DNA of 64,000 nucleotides, from NCBI RefSeq assembly GCF_000012485.1, contig NC_007512.1:683001-747000 (forward strand), written 5' to 3'. Positions within the stretch are counted from its first letter, which is position 1; each line of letters begins with the position of its first letter. Both the position numbers and the translations under genes were made by a program. Source of the DNA: Pelodictyon luteolum DSM 273. Lineage in GTDB: Bacteria > Bacteroidota > Chlorobiia > Chlorobiales > Chlorobiaceae. Shown piece by piece: positions 1 to 8,170 of the stretch. Below the pieces are notes generated by a model that did not search any database, was not told where the DNA came from, and saw only the letters and a list, made by a program, of their open reading frames with translations.

Positions 1-290
1 TGGTGGCTCATGAGGTCTGTGTCGAAGCGCCGGACGCCGGAGTGGGATTCAACGGTTTCGATGATGCCGATTTCGGCAAAGGTGAGCAGCGTCCTGTTCA
101 CGGTATCGAAAGAGATCGTAGGGTGCAGTGCTACGAGTTTCCTGTATACGCCGTCTGCTGAAGGGTGTTCTTTCGAGCCTGCCAGCGCCTTGAAGATTGC
201 AAGCCGCTGAGGGGTGATTTTCAGCCCGTGTGCCCTGCATCGCAGCATGAACTCCTCTGTCATCGAGCCCTCTGTGGTTGCGTTCATCAT
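1..290 (-). CDS. Fur-family regulator (PerR/Zur-like), partial
   Basis: Reading the minus strand from ATG at 290 gives about 96 residues that continue past the window edge. After a short N-terminus comes the Fur winged-helix DNA-binding domain: 'LKITPQRLAIFKALAGS', 'EHPSADGVYRKLVALHP' and 'ISFDTVNRTLLTFAEIGII' match the family pattern. The metal-binding C-terminal domain lies outside the window, so Fur, PerR and Zur cannot be told apart, although the text resembles peroxide-sensor PerR more than ferric Fur (inference). A second in-frame ATG directly follows at 287. A perfect palindrome 37 bases upstream suggests autoregulation. Confidence 0.85.
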   Translation of the reverse strand, partial: MMNATTEGSMTEEFMLRCRAHGLKITPQRLAIFKALAGSKEHPSADGVYRKLVALHPTISFDTVNRTLLTFAEIGIIETVESHSGVRRFDTDLMSH

Positions 291-326
291 TATTTGTCCT
301 CGCTGTAGAAACAGGATAAAATATAT

Positions 327-338
327 CTTAATATTAAG
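327..338. promoter_or_regulatory. Palindromic operator candidate of the Fur-type gene
   Basis: CTTAATATTAAG is a perfect 12-base palindrome in AT-rich DNA between the divergently transcribed Fur-type gene (start 290) and the LuxR-type gene (start near 461). Fur/PerR boxes are AT-rich inverted repeats placed in this way. Binding is inferred, not shown. Confidence 0.4.
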
Positions 339-460
339 GTAGCGAAACTTTTCACAAAGAGCAATTCTTATTTAATAATGGAAACAACAGCTCGCTGCGA
401 TGTTTTGTTCTCAGCTGCAGAACATATATTTTATCTTTGTCATTTTACACCTTCTCCCCT

Positions 461-1702
461 ATGTCCATGAAACGGTGTCCCGTCACGAAGCTTCCCGTTA
501 CTGAGAGCCCCAGGTGGCAGGTTGAGCATCCGGAGCCCGGATACCGGGTTTTTTTCGAGGTTATCGGCCCCGACATCATTCACGCAAAGGTTGTCGGTGA
601 TGAGCCTACCTATCTGGATTATATCGACGTAGACGTTTTCCAGAACATATGCGAGGAAATGCAGCTCAATGGCCGGAAGGTTTTTGTGGTGGTCGACTAT
701 GATCCGATCAATGAGGTCCGCCTGAGCTATAAGAGGGACTTCGGGAACCTGTTCTACAACTGGGGACCCTGGATCGCTGTTCTTGTTGTCTACAATGTCC
801 GCCCTGCAATCACGGCCCACATGCTCGGTCTCGGTGCGCTCTGTCCTGCCCGTTCCGAGGCGCTCATTGTCGGCAGCTACAGGGAGGCTATGGAGCACAT
901 CGCCGACTACAAGCGCAGGTATGGTCCTGCAGATGTTCCCGAGCCGCCTGTTGCGGATTCGGTTGAGGATATTGCGGGCCGTTTTTTTGCCGCCGTTTCG
1001 CGTATCTCATGGCTCGACATGCTTGATCAGCCGGTCACTGCTCCCCCCGAGGAAAACGAATTCCGGTTGTTTTTTACGGCACTCGATGAACTGCGCAGGG
1101 ACCTCCTGGTTCGCGAAGAGGAGCATCAGGAGAAGCTCCGGAAACTGCGTGAGGAGTACAGGCGGCGTGAAGAGGAGTGCCGGATCCAGATCAACCTCCG
1201 CCAGGACCTGAGTCGCAGGGACGCGGAGCAGTATGAGGCTGAGCTGTACCGGTTGCGGAACATTCTTTCTGCAAAAGAGGATGAACTCGCCGGCGTGGCC
1301 GGTATGTTCGACTCGAAGATCTCGTCACTTGTAAAGCTTTGTCAGGAGATTGACCGGGTTGATGCCACCGCCGAGCTGCGTGAGACCATCTCAACCCTCT
1401 GCCACAAAATCTCCCTCCGAAAGAATGCCGAAATTGAGCTCAGCACCGAGCTGACTGATGCGGACGCATGTTTTCTCGCTGCACTGCAGGACCGCCATCC
1501 CGGCCTGAACGAGCGTGAGCGGCGGCTGAGCCTTTTCATAAAGCTGAACTATGCGACGAAGGACATCGCCCGTTCGGCAGGCATATCGCTCCGCGGGATG
1601 GAGAACATCCGCTACCGTCTCCATAAAAAGCTCGGGCTCCAGCCACACCAGTCGCTTAAGAATTATTTTTCGATGCTGGCCTCCGAGGCCTGCCTTGGGT
1701 AA
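461..1702 (+). CDS. LuxR-type HTH protein with coiled coil and unassigned N-terminal domain
   Basis: A 413-residue protein. The C-terminus (about residues 345-410) contains 'LNERERRLSLFIKLNYATKDIARSAGIS...' and 'RLHKKLGL', the pattern of a LuxR/GerE helix-turn-helix. The middle (about 205-295) is a charged, heptad-like coiled coil rich in E, R and K. The first 160 residues form a mixed alpha/beta domain ('GRKVFVVVDYDPINEV', 'WIAVLVVYNV') that I cannot name; similar text occurs next to signalling domains in green sulfur bacteria as far as I recall. A TTG lies in frame at 437, but ATG 461 or 467 is more likely. There is no receiver or kinase domain. The 3' end overlaps the convergent waaA by 47 bases. 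Confidence 0.75.
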   Translation: MSMKRCPVTKLPVTESPRWQVEHPEPGYRVFFEVIGPDIIHAKVVGDEPTYLDYIDVDVFQNICEEMQLNGRKVFVVVDYDPINEVRLSYKRDFGNLFYNWGPWIAVLVVYNVRPAITAHMLGLGALCPARSEALIVGSYREAMEHIADYKRRYGPADVPEPPVADSVEDIAGRFFAAVSRISWLDMLDQPVTAPPEENEFRLFFTALDELRRDLLVREEEHQEKLRKLREEYRRREEECRIQINLRQDLSRRDAEQYEAELYRLRNILSAKEDELAGVAGMFDSKISSLVKLCQEIDRVDATAELRETISTLCHKISLRKNAEIELSTELTDADACFLAALQDRHPGLNERERRLSLFIKLNYATKDIARSAGISLRGMENIRYRLHKKLGLQPHQSLKNYFSMLASEACLG

Positions 1703-3023
1703 GGATCTTCCTTGCGGCATCTGCGATCCGTGAGGCAGCCCCTGCCTGGCTGTGAATGAACCCGTATGCCGCTTTTCCCGCTTTTTCGGCTTCCCGGGAT
1801 CCGTCGACGAGCCGCCGGAGGACGGCACCGAGTTCCTCACTGTTCCGGATGGTGTATGCCCCGCCCGCTTCAAGCAGGCCTTCGGCTTCCGGCGAGTTAT
1901 GGTGGCGCGGGCCAAAGATGACCGGGATGCCGTAGACGGCCGGTTCGAGGGTATTGTGCACGTTGACGCCGAATCCGCCTCCGACATAGGCCATGGAGGC
2001 AACGGAGTACAGTTCCACCAGATAGCCGGTTTCATCGATGACCAGCACCTCCCTTGATGCATCGAAGGACGCATCAAGCTGCCTCACCCTTCTCCATCCT
2101 ATCTGCAGCCGTTCGAGTTCACGTCCGATGCGGAGGATGTTCTCCGGGCCTACCTTGTGGGGTACGAGCACCAGTGATGGCCTGCTGGCAAGTTCCAGCC
2201 AGGCCCCGAGCAGCACCTCTTCATCCTTTTCCCACACGCTTCCTGCAACAAGTACCGGCCGCTGCTTGAAGAACGCTGCGATGTGGCCGACCCGTTCACT
2301 GTTCCGGCTGCGCTGGATGACCTGATCGATCCTCGGCTCGCCGGCACGTTCGGCCGCCCTGCACCCGAACACATCCCTGAATGCCCGTGCGTCTTTTTCT
2401 GCAACGGTGAAGATATGGTCGAACAGCTGAAAGAGAGGTCGGTAGAAGGCTTTCAGTACCGGATTGAAGTAGGAGGAACCTTCCTGCAGCACTGCGGCGG
2501 CCAGGATCATCCCGGCGCCGCGGCGTTTCAGGGCCAGAAGGTGGCTCGGCCAGAAGTCGTAGCGCATGAGCATGAAGAGGTCCGGCCGGACAAGCTCTGC
2601 CGTTTTACGGGCATTGGCCGGCGTGTCGAGCGGAAGGTAGAAGACGGCATCGGCGTCGGGGTAGTCTTTGCGGGCTTCATAGCCGGAATCGGAGAGGAAG
2701 GAGACAAATACCGCGAGACCGGGAACGCTCTCCTTCAGGAGGGTGATGAGCGGACGGGCCTGCTCGAACTCCCCGACCGACGCGGCATGGACCCAGAGCC
2801 GGGGCCTTCCCTCTGCTACATTCCGGCTCTTTTCCTCAAGCTCAGGGAACACGCCCCGGCGGGCGGCGAAGAACTTCCGGAGTCCGGGGCTGAAGGGTCC
2901 GGCAGCTTTCAGGACTGCGGCGACGGCGGGAACAAGAAGGGTATAAATGGAGACCGGGCCAGGTGTCATGGGGCGCAAAGGGCTCGGAGGAGCGCAATGT
3001 TCGGGGCGGTGAGGTTGTTTCAT
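1656..3023 (-). CDS. waaA: 3-deoxy-D-manno-octulosonic acid (Kdo) transferase
   Basis: About 455 residues, close to the family's usual 420-430. It transfers Kdo from CMP-Kdo to lipid A precursor at the cytoplasmic face of the inner membrane. Visible signatures are an N-terminal hydrophobic stretch, 'LWVHAASVGEFEQARPLI' (glycosyltransferase family 30), 'FYLPLDTPANARKT', 'VLVAGSVWEKDEEVLL', and near the C-terminus 'YVGGGFGVNVHNTLEPA', which matches the nucleotide-sugar binding G-G-G-x...H-N-x-x-E-P motif. ATG 3023 is used; ATG 2969 (starting MTPGPVSIY) is also possible. It is divergent from deaD across about 280 bases. Confidence 0.9.
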   Translation of the reverse strand: MKQPHRPEHCAPPSPLRPMTPGPVSIYTLLVPAVAAVLKAAGPFSPGLRKFFAARRGVFPELEEKSRNVAEGRPRLWVHAASVGEFEQARPLITLLKESVPGLAVFVSFLSDSGYEARKDYPDADAVFYLPLDTPANARKTAELVRPDLFMLMRYDFWPSHLLALKRRGAGMILAAAVLQEGSSYFNPVLKAFYRPLFQLFDHIFTVAEKDARAFRDVFGCRAAERAGEPRIDQVIQRSRNSERVGHIAAFFKQRPVLVAGSVWEKDEEVLLGAWLELASRPSLVLVPHKVGPENILRIGRELERLQIGWRRVRQLDASFDASREVLVIDETGYLVELYSVASMAYVGGGFGVNVHNTLEPAVYGIPVIFGPRHHNSPEAEGLLEAGGAYTIRNSEELGAVLRRLVDGSREAEKAGKAAYGFIHSQAGAASRIADAARKILTQGRPRRPASKNNS

Positions 3024-3303
3024 TCTCAAACTTAAGAAAAAAGTAGATAGAGGGGTATGAAATACTATGCGGTAATGGTAGATTTAATTCGTAGTATTGC
3101 ATCGCATTGACCGCGTGGTGGATATGCCGAGAAAGAGCAGGTGTCGTGTGCTTCAGTTATTACGATGATTGTGGCCCCGGATGCAGCAGTTGCTGCAGGG
3201 GTGAGACTTCTTCCTTCATTTCAGTGCTTTCCTGCATTGTTGCCACACCTCAATGGACCCAAGAGAGGTATTGCAAACAATTTACTACACAGGACATCAC
3301 AGC

Positions 3304-5076
3304 ATGAGTGCAGAAACACCAGAACCCATCAGGAATTTTACCGACCTCAACCTAAGCGAGCCCATTATGCGGGCACTGAAGGAAGTCGGCTACGAAACTC
3401 CTACACCGATACAGGCCCGTACCATACCGCTGATGCTTGAAGGACGCGATGTCCTTGGACAGGCACAGACCGGTACCGGCAAAACAGCGGCATTCGCCCT
3501 TCCCATTCTTTCGGGCATCGACCTTTCCTTAACGGATCCTCAGGTACTGGTGCTCGCACCGACCCGTGAACTGGCCATCCAGGTTGCCGAGGCGTTCCAC
3601 AAGTATGCCGAATACCTCAAGGGGTTCCACGTACTGCCCATCTACGGCGGGCAGGATTACGGCGGGCAGCTCCGCATGCTCAAGCGCGGCGTGCATGTCG
3701 TCGTCGGTACCCCCGGCCGCGTCATGGATCACATGCGCAGAGGCTCACTGAACCTTGATTCCCTGCAGTGCCTCGTGCTTGACGAGGCCGATGAGATGCT
3801 CCGGATGGGCTTCATCGATGATGTGGAGTGGATTCTCGGCGAGACTCCAAAAGAGCGTCAGGTCGCACTCTTCTCGGCAACGATGCCGGCACCGATCCGC
3901 CGCATCGCACAGAAATATCTGAACAGCCCCGCTGAAGTGACCATCGAGGGCAAGACGACCACCGTTGAAACCATCCGCCAGCGTTATTGGATCGTCGGCG
4001 GCAGCCACAAGCTCGACATTCTGACCCGCATTCTCGAAGTGGAGCCGTTCGAGGGCATGCTCATTTTCGTACGGACGAAGACGATGACCCTGGAACTTGC
4101 CGAAAAACTTCAGGCCCGCGGCTATGCCGCAGCCGCCCTCAACGGCGATATGGTGCAGAACCAGCGCGAGCGGACCGTCGACCAGCTGAAAGACGGCTCA
4201 CTGAATATCGTCATCGCCACTGACGTGGCAGCCAGAGGTCTTGACGTTGAGCGTATCAGCCATGTCATCAATTATGATGTTCCTTACGACACCGAGTCCT
4301 ACGTGCACCGCATCGGCCGGACCGGCCGTGCCGGCAGGAGCGGCGAGGCCATCCTCTTTGTCGCCCCGAGGGAGAAGAACATGCTCTACGCCATTGAAAA
4401 GGCGACCCGCAAGCGTATCGAGCTGATGGAGCTTCCCTCGACGGAGATCATCAACGACAAGCGTATCGAAAAGTTCAAGCAGCGCATCAGCGACACCATC
4501 GCCGCTGAAGACCTTGGGTTCTTCACCCGCCTCATCGAGCAGTACTGCCATGAGCATGATGTGTCGGAACTCGAGGCAGCCGCCGCACTGGCCGCCATGG
4601 TACAGGGAGACACTCCGCTCCTCTTTTCTGCGAAGCCTGAAAAGCAGGTGCGCCGTGAAGAGCGGGACCGTCCTTCTGACGAGGCTCCGTTCCGCAAAAA
4701 GCCACGCCGCGATGATATGTACGGTGACGAAAAGCGGGAGGTATACCGTATCGAGGTCGGCAGCGAGCACGGCGTACAGGCCGGAAACATTCTCGGCGCC
4801 ATCATCAACGAGATCGGGCTTGACCCCGAAGCGATCGGGCGCATCTCCATTTCCGATGCGTTCTCGACGGTGGAGCTGCCGGCCGGCATGCCCAACGATA
4901 TCTTCCAGGAACTTCGCAAGGTTCGTGTCTGCGGACGCCAGCTCAGGGTGTCGAAAATGGAGGGCGGCCAGGGCGGCGGTTCTCCTTACGGCGGCAAAGG
5001 GGCGAAACGGCCGGCACGGCCATCCGGAAAGGACGGCGGCTTCTTCACCGGACCGAAAAAGAAGCGCAAGGGCTGA
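3304..5076 (+). CDS. deaD: DEAD-box RNA helicase with DbpA-type RNA-binding tail
   Basis: 590 residues from ATG 3304, preceded by AGGA at a suitable distance. The N-terminal helicase core has the Q motif ('PTPIQA'), Walker A 'AQTGTGKT' (about residue 55), 'PTREL', 'GTPGR', 'DEAD' (about 160), 'SAT' (about 191) and 'HRIGRTGR' (about 335). Residues about 478-552 match the DbpA/CsdA RNA-binding domain, followed by a basic, Gly/Lys-rich tail. The architecture is that of DeaD/CsdA/CshA, helicases for ribosome assembly and mRNA decay, often cold induced. A beta-CASP nuclease follows, so the pair may act together in RNA processing (inference). The leader of at least 200 bases could carry regulation. 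Confidence 0.93.
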   Translation: MSAETPEPIRNFTDLNLSEPIMRALKEVGYETPTPIQARTIPLMLEGRDVLGQAQTGTGKTAAFALPILSGIDLSLTDPQVLVLAPTRELAIQVAEAFHKYAEYLKGFHVLPIYGGQDYGGQLRMLKRGVHVVVGTPGRVMDHMRRGSLNLDSLQCLVLDEADEMLRMGFIDDVEWILGETPKERQVALFSATMPAPIRRIAQKYLNSPAEVTIEGKTTTVETIRQRYWIVGGSHKLDILTRILEVEPFEGMLIFVRTKTMTLELAEKLQARGYAAAALNGDMVQNQRERTVDQLKDGSLNIVIATDVAARGLDVERISHVINYDVPYDTESYVHRIGRTGRAGRSGEAILFVAPREKNMLYAIEKATRKRIELMELPSTEIINDKRIEKFKQRISDTIAAEDLGFFTRLIEQYCHEHDVSELEAAAALAAMVQGDTPLLFSAKPEKQVRREERDRPSDEAPFRKKPRRDDMYGDEKREVYRIEVGSEHGVQAGNILGAIINEIGLDPEAIGRISISDAFSTVELPAGMPNDIFQELRKVRVCGRQLRVSKMEGGQGGGSPYGGKGAKRPARPSGKDGGFFTGPKKKRKG

Positions 5077-5090
5077 ATGCTTCAGCCCTT
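5068..5090 (+). other. Stem-loop spanning the deaD stop codon
   Basis: AAGGGCTGAA-TGC-TTCAGCCCTT forms a perfect 10-base-pair stem with a 3-base loop; the deaD stop codon (5074-5076) lies in the stem. No T-run follows, so it is not a canonical intrinsic terminator. It may stabilise the mRNA 3' end or be a weak or Rho-assisted terminator. Confidence 0.45.
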
Positions 5091-5139
5091 GACTGCAGCT
5101 CATGCGGCGAAACGGTTGAACAGGGGAATGTAGCCTTAC

Positions 5140-6534
5140 ATGGAAATCGAGTTCTACGGCGCCACGGAGCGGGTGACCGGTTCCTGCCATATCCTCAGGG
5201 TCGGTCGGTTCACCGTCCTTCTTGACTGTGGCCTCATACAGGGGTCGGATGTCGAGGAGGCGCTGAACCGGGCGCCCTTCGCCTTTGATCCGGAGAGGGT
5301 CGAAGCCATGATCCTCAGTCACGGACATATCGACCACTCCGGCCGCATCCCTCTGCTCGTAAAGCGCGGGTTCACGGGACCGGTGTTCACCGGGGATGCA
5401 ACGGCGGATCTCGCCCGCGTTCTCCTGCTTGACAGCGCATCTCTGGCAGAACGCGATGCCCTCGATCGCCGAAAACACCCGCGTACAGCCGCCGACCGGC
5501 ACGCTGAACCGCTCTACACCCGGGATGATGCTGTCCGTGCACTCAATTCCTTCAAGCCTGTTCCATACGGCCGGCGCTTTCCGGTCGTACCCGGTCTTGA
5601 GGCCTGTTTCCGCGATGCCGGCCATATTCTCGGCTCGGCGGTCGTGGAGCTCTGGCTCACTGAAGGGGGCGTTTCCAGGAAGCTGGTGTTCAGCGGGGAT
5701 CTCGGCCAGTACGGCAGTCCAATCCTGAACGATCCGGAGGCGGTCACGGATGCTGATGCCCTCATCATCGAAAGCACTTACGGGGACAGGCTCCACCGCG
5801 ATTACGACCAGACCCTTCAGGAGCTCGGCGAAATCTTCAACAGTGCTTCTCGGGGCTCCGGGAACATCCTCATCCCCGCGTTTTCGATCGGGCGGAGCCA
5901 GGAGCTCCTCTACCTCTTTGCGCGCCATTATGAGGAGTGGGGGATGCAGCACTGGCAGGTCTACCTCGACAGTCCGATGGCTATCGAAGCGAGCATGATT
6001 TACTTGGGGTACCCTGAGTTGTTTGACCGCGAGGCGCTTGCTTCCAGGAACGACAAACGCCTGCTGCCCACCCTTAAAAACCTTCACTTCACCCCGAAGG
6101 TCGAGCAGTCGCAGGCCATCAACAAAGAACGGAGCGGCGCCATCATCATCGCCGGCAGCGGCATGTGCAACGGAGGCAGAATCCTGCACCACCTGAAGCA
6201 CAACATCTCGCGGCCCGAGTGCCATCTGCTCATTACGGGGTATCAGGCGGAGGGGACGCTCGGCCGACAGATTGTCGAGGGGGCAGCGGAGGTCGAGATT
6301 CACGGCCGGCATTACCCGGTGGCGGCGGCTGTGCATACCGTCGGGGGGCTCTCGGCCCACGGAGACCGTGAGGATATGCTGCGCTGGGTATCAGGGTTCA
6401 AAAGCTCGCCGCGTGTTTTCGTAGTGCATGGCGATCCGGCGGCGAAGGAGGCGTTCAGGAACTCGATCGAGGAACGACTGCAACTGACGGCCTCGATTCC
6501 CCGGCCCGGCGAAAGGTATGATTTCAGTTCATGA
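5140..6534 (+). CDS. MBL-fold beta-CASP ribonuclease
   Basis: 464 residues. The metallo-beta-lactamase signature 'SHGHIDHSGRIP' (about residues 59-70) supplies the H-x-H-x-D-H zinc ligands; 'SGDLGQYGSPIL' gives the next metal-binding Asp. The beta-CASP insert is visible ('PAFSIGRSQELLYLF', 'YLDSPMAIEAS', 'IIIAGSGMCNGGRILHHL'), then the C-terminal RNA-specificity motif with 'VGGLSAHGDREDM'. The family cleaves RNA as endo- or exonuclease (CPSF73/YSH1 relatives). It lies 63 bases after deaD on the same strand. The specific substrate is unknown. RNase J is a different subfamily with a longer C-terminal domain, absent here. Confidence 0.9.
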   Translation: MEIEFYGATERVTGSCHILRVGRFTVLLDCGLIQGSDVEEALNRAPFAFDPERVEAMILSHGHIDHSGRIPLLVKRGFTGPVFTGDATADLARVLLLDSASLAERDALDRRKHPRTAADRHAEPLYTRDDAVRALNSFKPVPYGRRFPVVPGLEACFRDAGHILGSAVVELWLTEGGVSRKLVFSGDLGQYGSPILNDPEAVTDADALIIESTYGDRLHRDYDQTLQELGEIFNSASRGSGNILIPAFSIGRSQELLYLFARHYEEWGMQHWQVYLDSPMAIEASMIYLGYPELFDREALASRNDKRLLPTLKNLHFTPKVEQSQAINKERSGAIIIAGSGMCNGGRILHHLKHNISRPECHLLITGYQAEGTLGRQIVEGAAEVEIHGRHYPVAAAVHTVGGLSAHGDREDMLRWVSGFKSSPRVFVVHGDPAAKEAFRNSIEERLQLTASIPRPGERYDFSS

Positions 6535-6572
6535 TACAGATAGACAGTCTATAGCAATCCATTAACCACACA

Positions 6573-7028
6573 ATGCCCGATTCATCAATCAGGGAGTTTA
6601 TCCCGATCCTTCAGACCTCTATTGGTCCTGTCATCCTCATCTCCGGCATCGGCCTTCTGCTACTCACCATGACGAACCGCCTCGGGCGCATCATCGACCG
6701 CTCGCGGGCGCTCCTTGCCGGCCTTGACTCATCGGTTGAGCGGAGTGCCGATACCCTCAACCGCGAGCTCGACATTCTCTGGAAACGTGCCCGCTTCATA
6801 AGAATGGCCATCCTGCTCTCAACCCTTACCTGTCTCGGGGCTTCGGTGATGATCATGCTGCTGTTCTATTCGGTGCTGGCCAATATCGATACCACGATCC
6901 TGATTGCCGTGCTGTTTTTTTTCTGCATGGCATCGCTCTCGGTCTCGCTGGTGTATTTTATTTTCGATGTCAACCTCACCCTGACGGCGCTCAAGATCGA
7001 GCAGGAGATCCATCCGAAACTGCGATAA
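6573..7028 (+). CDS. DUF2721 family membrane protein
   Basis: 151 residues with three predicted membrane segments: one near the N-terminus ('GPVILISGIGLLLL') and two in the C-terminal half. Between them lies a basic helix containing 'MTNRLGRIIDRSR', typical of DUF2721. This family of small inner-membrane proteins has no known function. It follows the beta-CASP gene by 38 bases and may be co-transcribed. Confidence 0.75.
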   Translation: MPDSSIREFIPILQTSIGPVILISGIGLLLLTMTNRLGRIIDRSRALLAGLDSSVERSADTLNRELDILWKRARFIRMAILLSTLTCLGASVMIMLLFYSVLANIDTTILIAVLFFFCMASLSVSLVYFIFDVNLTLTALKIEQEIHPKLR

Positions 7029-7041
7029 GGCGGGAACAGGG

Positions 7042-7115
7042 TGAATGCGGCAGGATTCGAACCTGCGACCCTCTGCTTAAAAGGCAGATGCTCTAACCAG
7101 CTGAGCTACGCATTC
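7042..7115 (-). tRNA. tRNA-Lys (anticodon TTT)
   Basis: 74 nucleotides fold as a full cloverleaf on the minus strand: acceptor GAATGCG/CGCATTC, D-arm GCTC...GAGC, anticodon stem TCTGC/GCAGA with loop CTTTTAA (anticodon TTT), T-arm GCAGG-TTCGAAT-CCTGC, discriminator A. CCA is not encoded. It lies between DUF2721 and xerD, antisense to the upstream plus-strand genes. Confidence 0.97.
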
Positions 7116-7118
7116 ATG

Positions 7119-7150
7119 AAGCCGCACCATTCTTTGGGGCGGCTTTTTCC
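7119..7150 (+). terminator. Intrinsic terminator, plus strand
   Basis: AGCCGC...GCGGCT encloses an imperfect CC/GG extension and is followed by TTTTT. It would end plus-strand transcripts coming from the DUF2721 gene region across the antisense tRNA. Confidence 0.55.
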
Positions 7151-7246
7151 GTTGGTGGCCCCCTTTCCCCGCCAACCCACTTTTTTTTCGATAACACGCC
7201 TTCCTCCGGAATTGGTTCCCTGCAGCTTCTGAGGCGTTCCATCCGG

Positions 7247-8170
7247 TTATCCCCTCGGGTGGCAGGTCCGGTGCACCTCTTTGACGAACGTGCGGTCGAT
7301 ATGGGTATAGATCTGGGTGGCGACGATCGAGCTGTGTCCAAGCATCTCCTGCACGGCGCGCAGGTCTGCGCCCCCTTCGAGCAGGTGGGTGGCAAAGGTG
7401 TGGCGGAAGGTGTGCGGGCTGATGTTTTTCTCTATCCCCGCCAGGCGGGCGTACTCCTTCACCATGTTGTAGACCGCCATGCGTGTGAGCTTTCTGCCCC
7501 GGGCGTTGAGGAACAGGTGGTCAAGGGAGTTGCGGTTGGAGAGCTTCATGCGCAGTTCCTCCCGGTAGCGCCGGATCCAGGCGGCGGCGGCGTCCCCGAT
7601 CGGCACGAGCCGCTCTTTCGAGCCTTTGCCGAAGATCCTGATGAAGCGTTCGTCAAGATAGAGGTTCTGCTGGGTCATATCCACCAGTTCAGTGACCCGG
7701 ATTCCGGATGCGTAGAGAAGTTCGAGAATCGCCCTGTCCCGGAGCAGGAAGCGGCCGGGGGGAGACTGGAGCATGGGTGCTTCAAGCACCCGTTCGGTCT
7801 CCTGAAGGGTGAGGACGGCGGGGAGGTAGCGCGCTTGTTTCGGCTGGTGGAGGGTTTCGGCGGGGTTGGATGCGAGGCGGTGTTCATTGAAGAGGAAGCG
7901 GTGCAGCGAACGGATTGCCGAGACGTTTCGTGCAATGGAGCTCGGTTCCAGACCCGCCTGATGGAGTGCAAGGACGAAGTGGTTGATGCGTTCCGCCGTG
8001 ATGGCCTCAAGCGGGACATCATCCTCCTGCATGGCAAGCAGGTAGCGGCCGAGATCGTTGCGGTAGGACTCTCTCGTGTTGCCGGCGAAGTTTCTCTCTA
8101 TGAAGAGGTAGTCGAGGAATCCCTCAAGCACCCGGCTGTACGCAGCGTCCAGTTCCACCATGGACATCAT
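7247..8170 (-). CDS. xerD: Tyrosine recombinase XerD
   Basis: 307 residues, normal length. The N-terminal SAM-like core-binding domain (about 10-100) is followed by the catalytic domain. The catalytic set is complete: Arg158 in 'GIRVTEL', Lys182 in 'GKGSKER', His253 and Arg256 in 'SPHTFRH', His279 in 'LGHSS' and Tyr288 in 'QIYTH'. The role is resolution of chromosome dimers at dif together with XerC. Its start (ATGATG at 8170/8167) overlaps the TGA stop of rsmB, so translation is probably coupled. The partner XerC is not in the window; a Chlorobi single-Xer arrangement cannot be excluded. Confidence 0.93.
   Translation of the reverse strand: MMSMVELDAAYSRVLEGFLDYLFIERNFAGNTRESYRNDLGRYLLAMQEDDVPLEAITAERINHFVLALHQAGLEPSSIARNVSAIRSLHRFLFNEHRLASNPAETLHQPKQARYLPAVLTLQETERVLEAPMLQSPPGRFLLRDRAILELLYASGIRVTELVDMTQQNLYLDERFIRIFGKGSKERLVPIGDAAAAWIRRYREELRMKLSNRNSLDHLFLNARGRKLTRMAVYNMVKEYARLAGIEKNISPHTFRHTFATHLLEGGADLRAVQEMLGHSSIVATQIYTHIDRTFVKEVHRTCHPRG

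Noticed and set aside
3107-3303. Small gene within the deaD leader
   Set aside because: The open frames are Cys/Ser-rich, overlap in two frames and have no ribosome site; better read as 5' untranslated leader.
4198-6360. A 720-codon open frame on the minus strand opposite deaD and the beta-CASP gene
   Set aside because: It spans two well-identified plus-strand genes and their spacer, has no recognisable motif, and is explained by G/C bias at third positions of the real genes.
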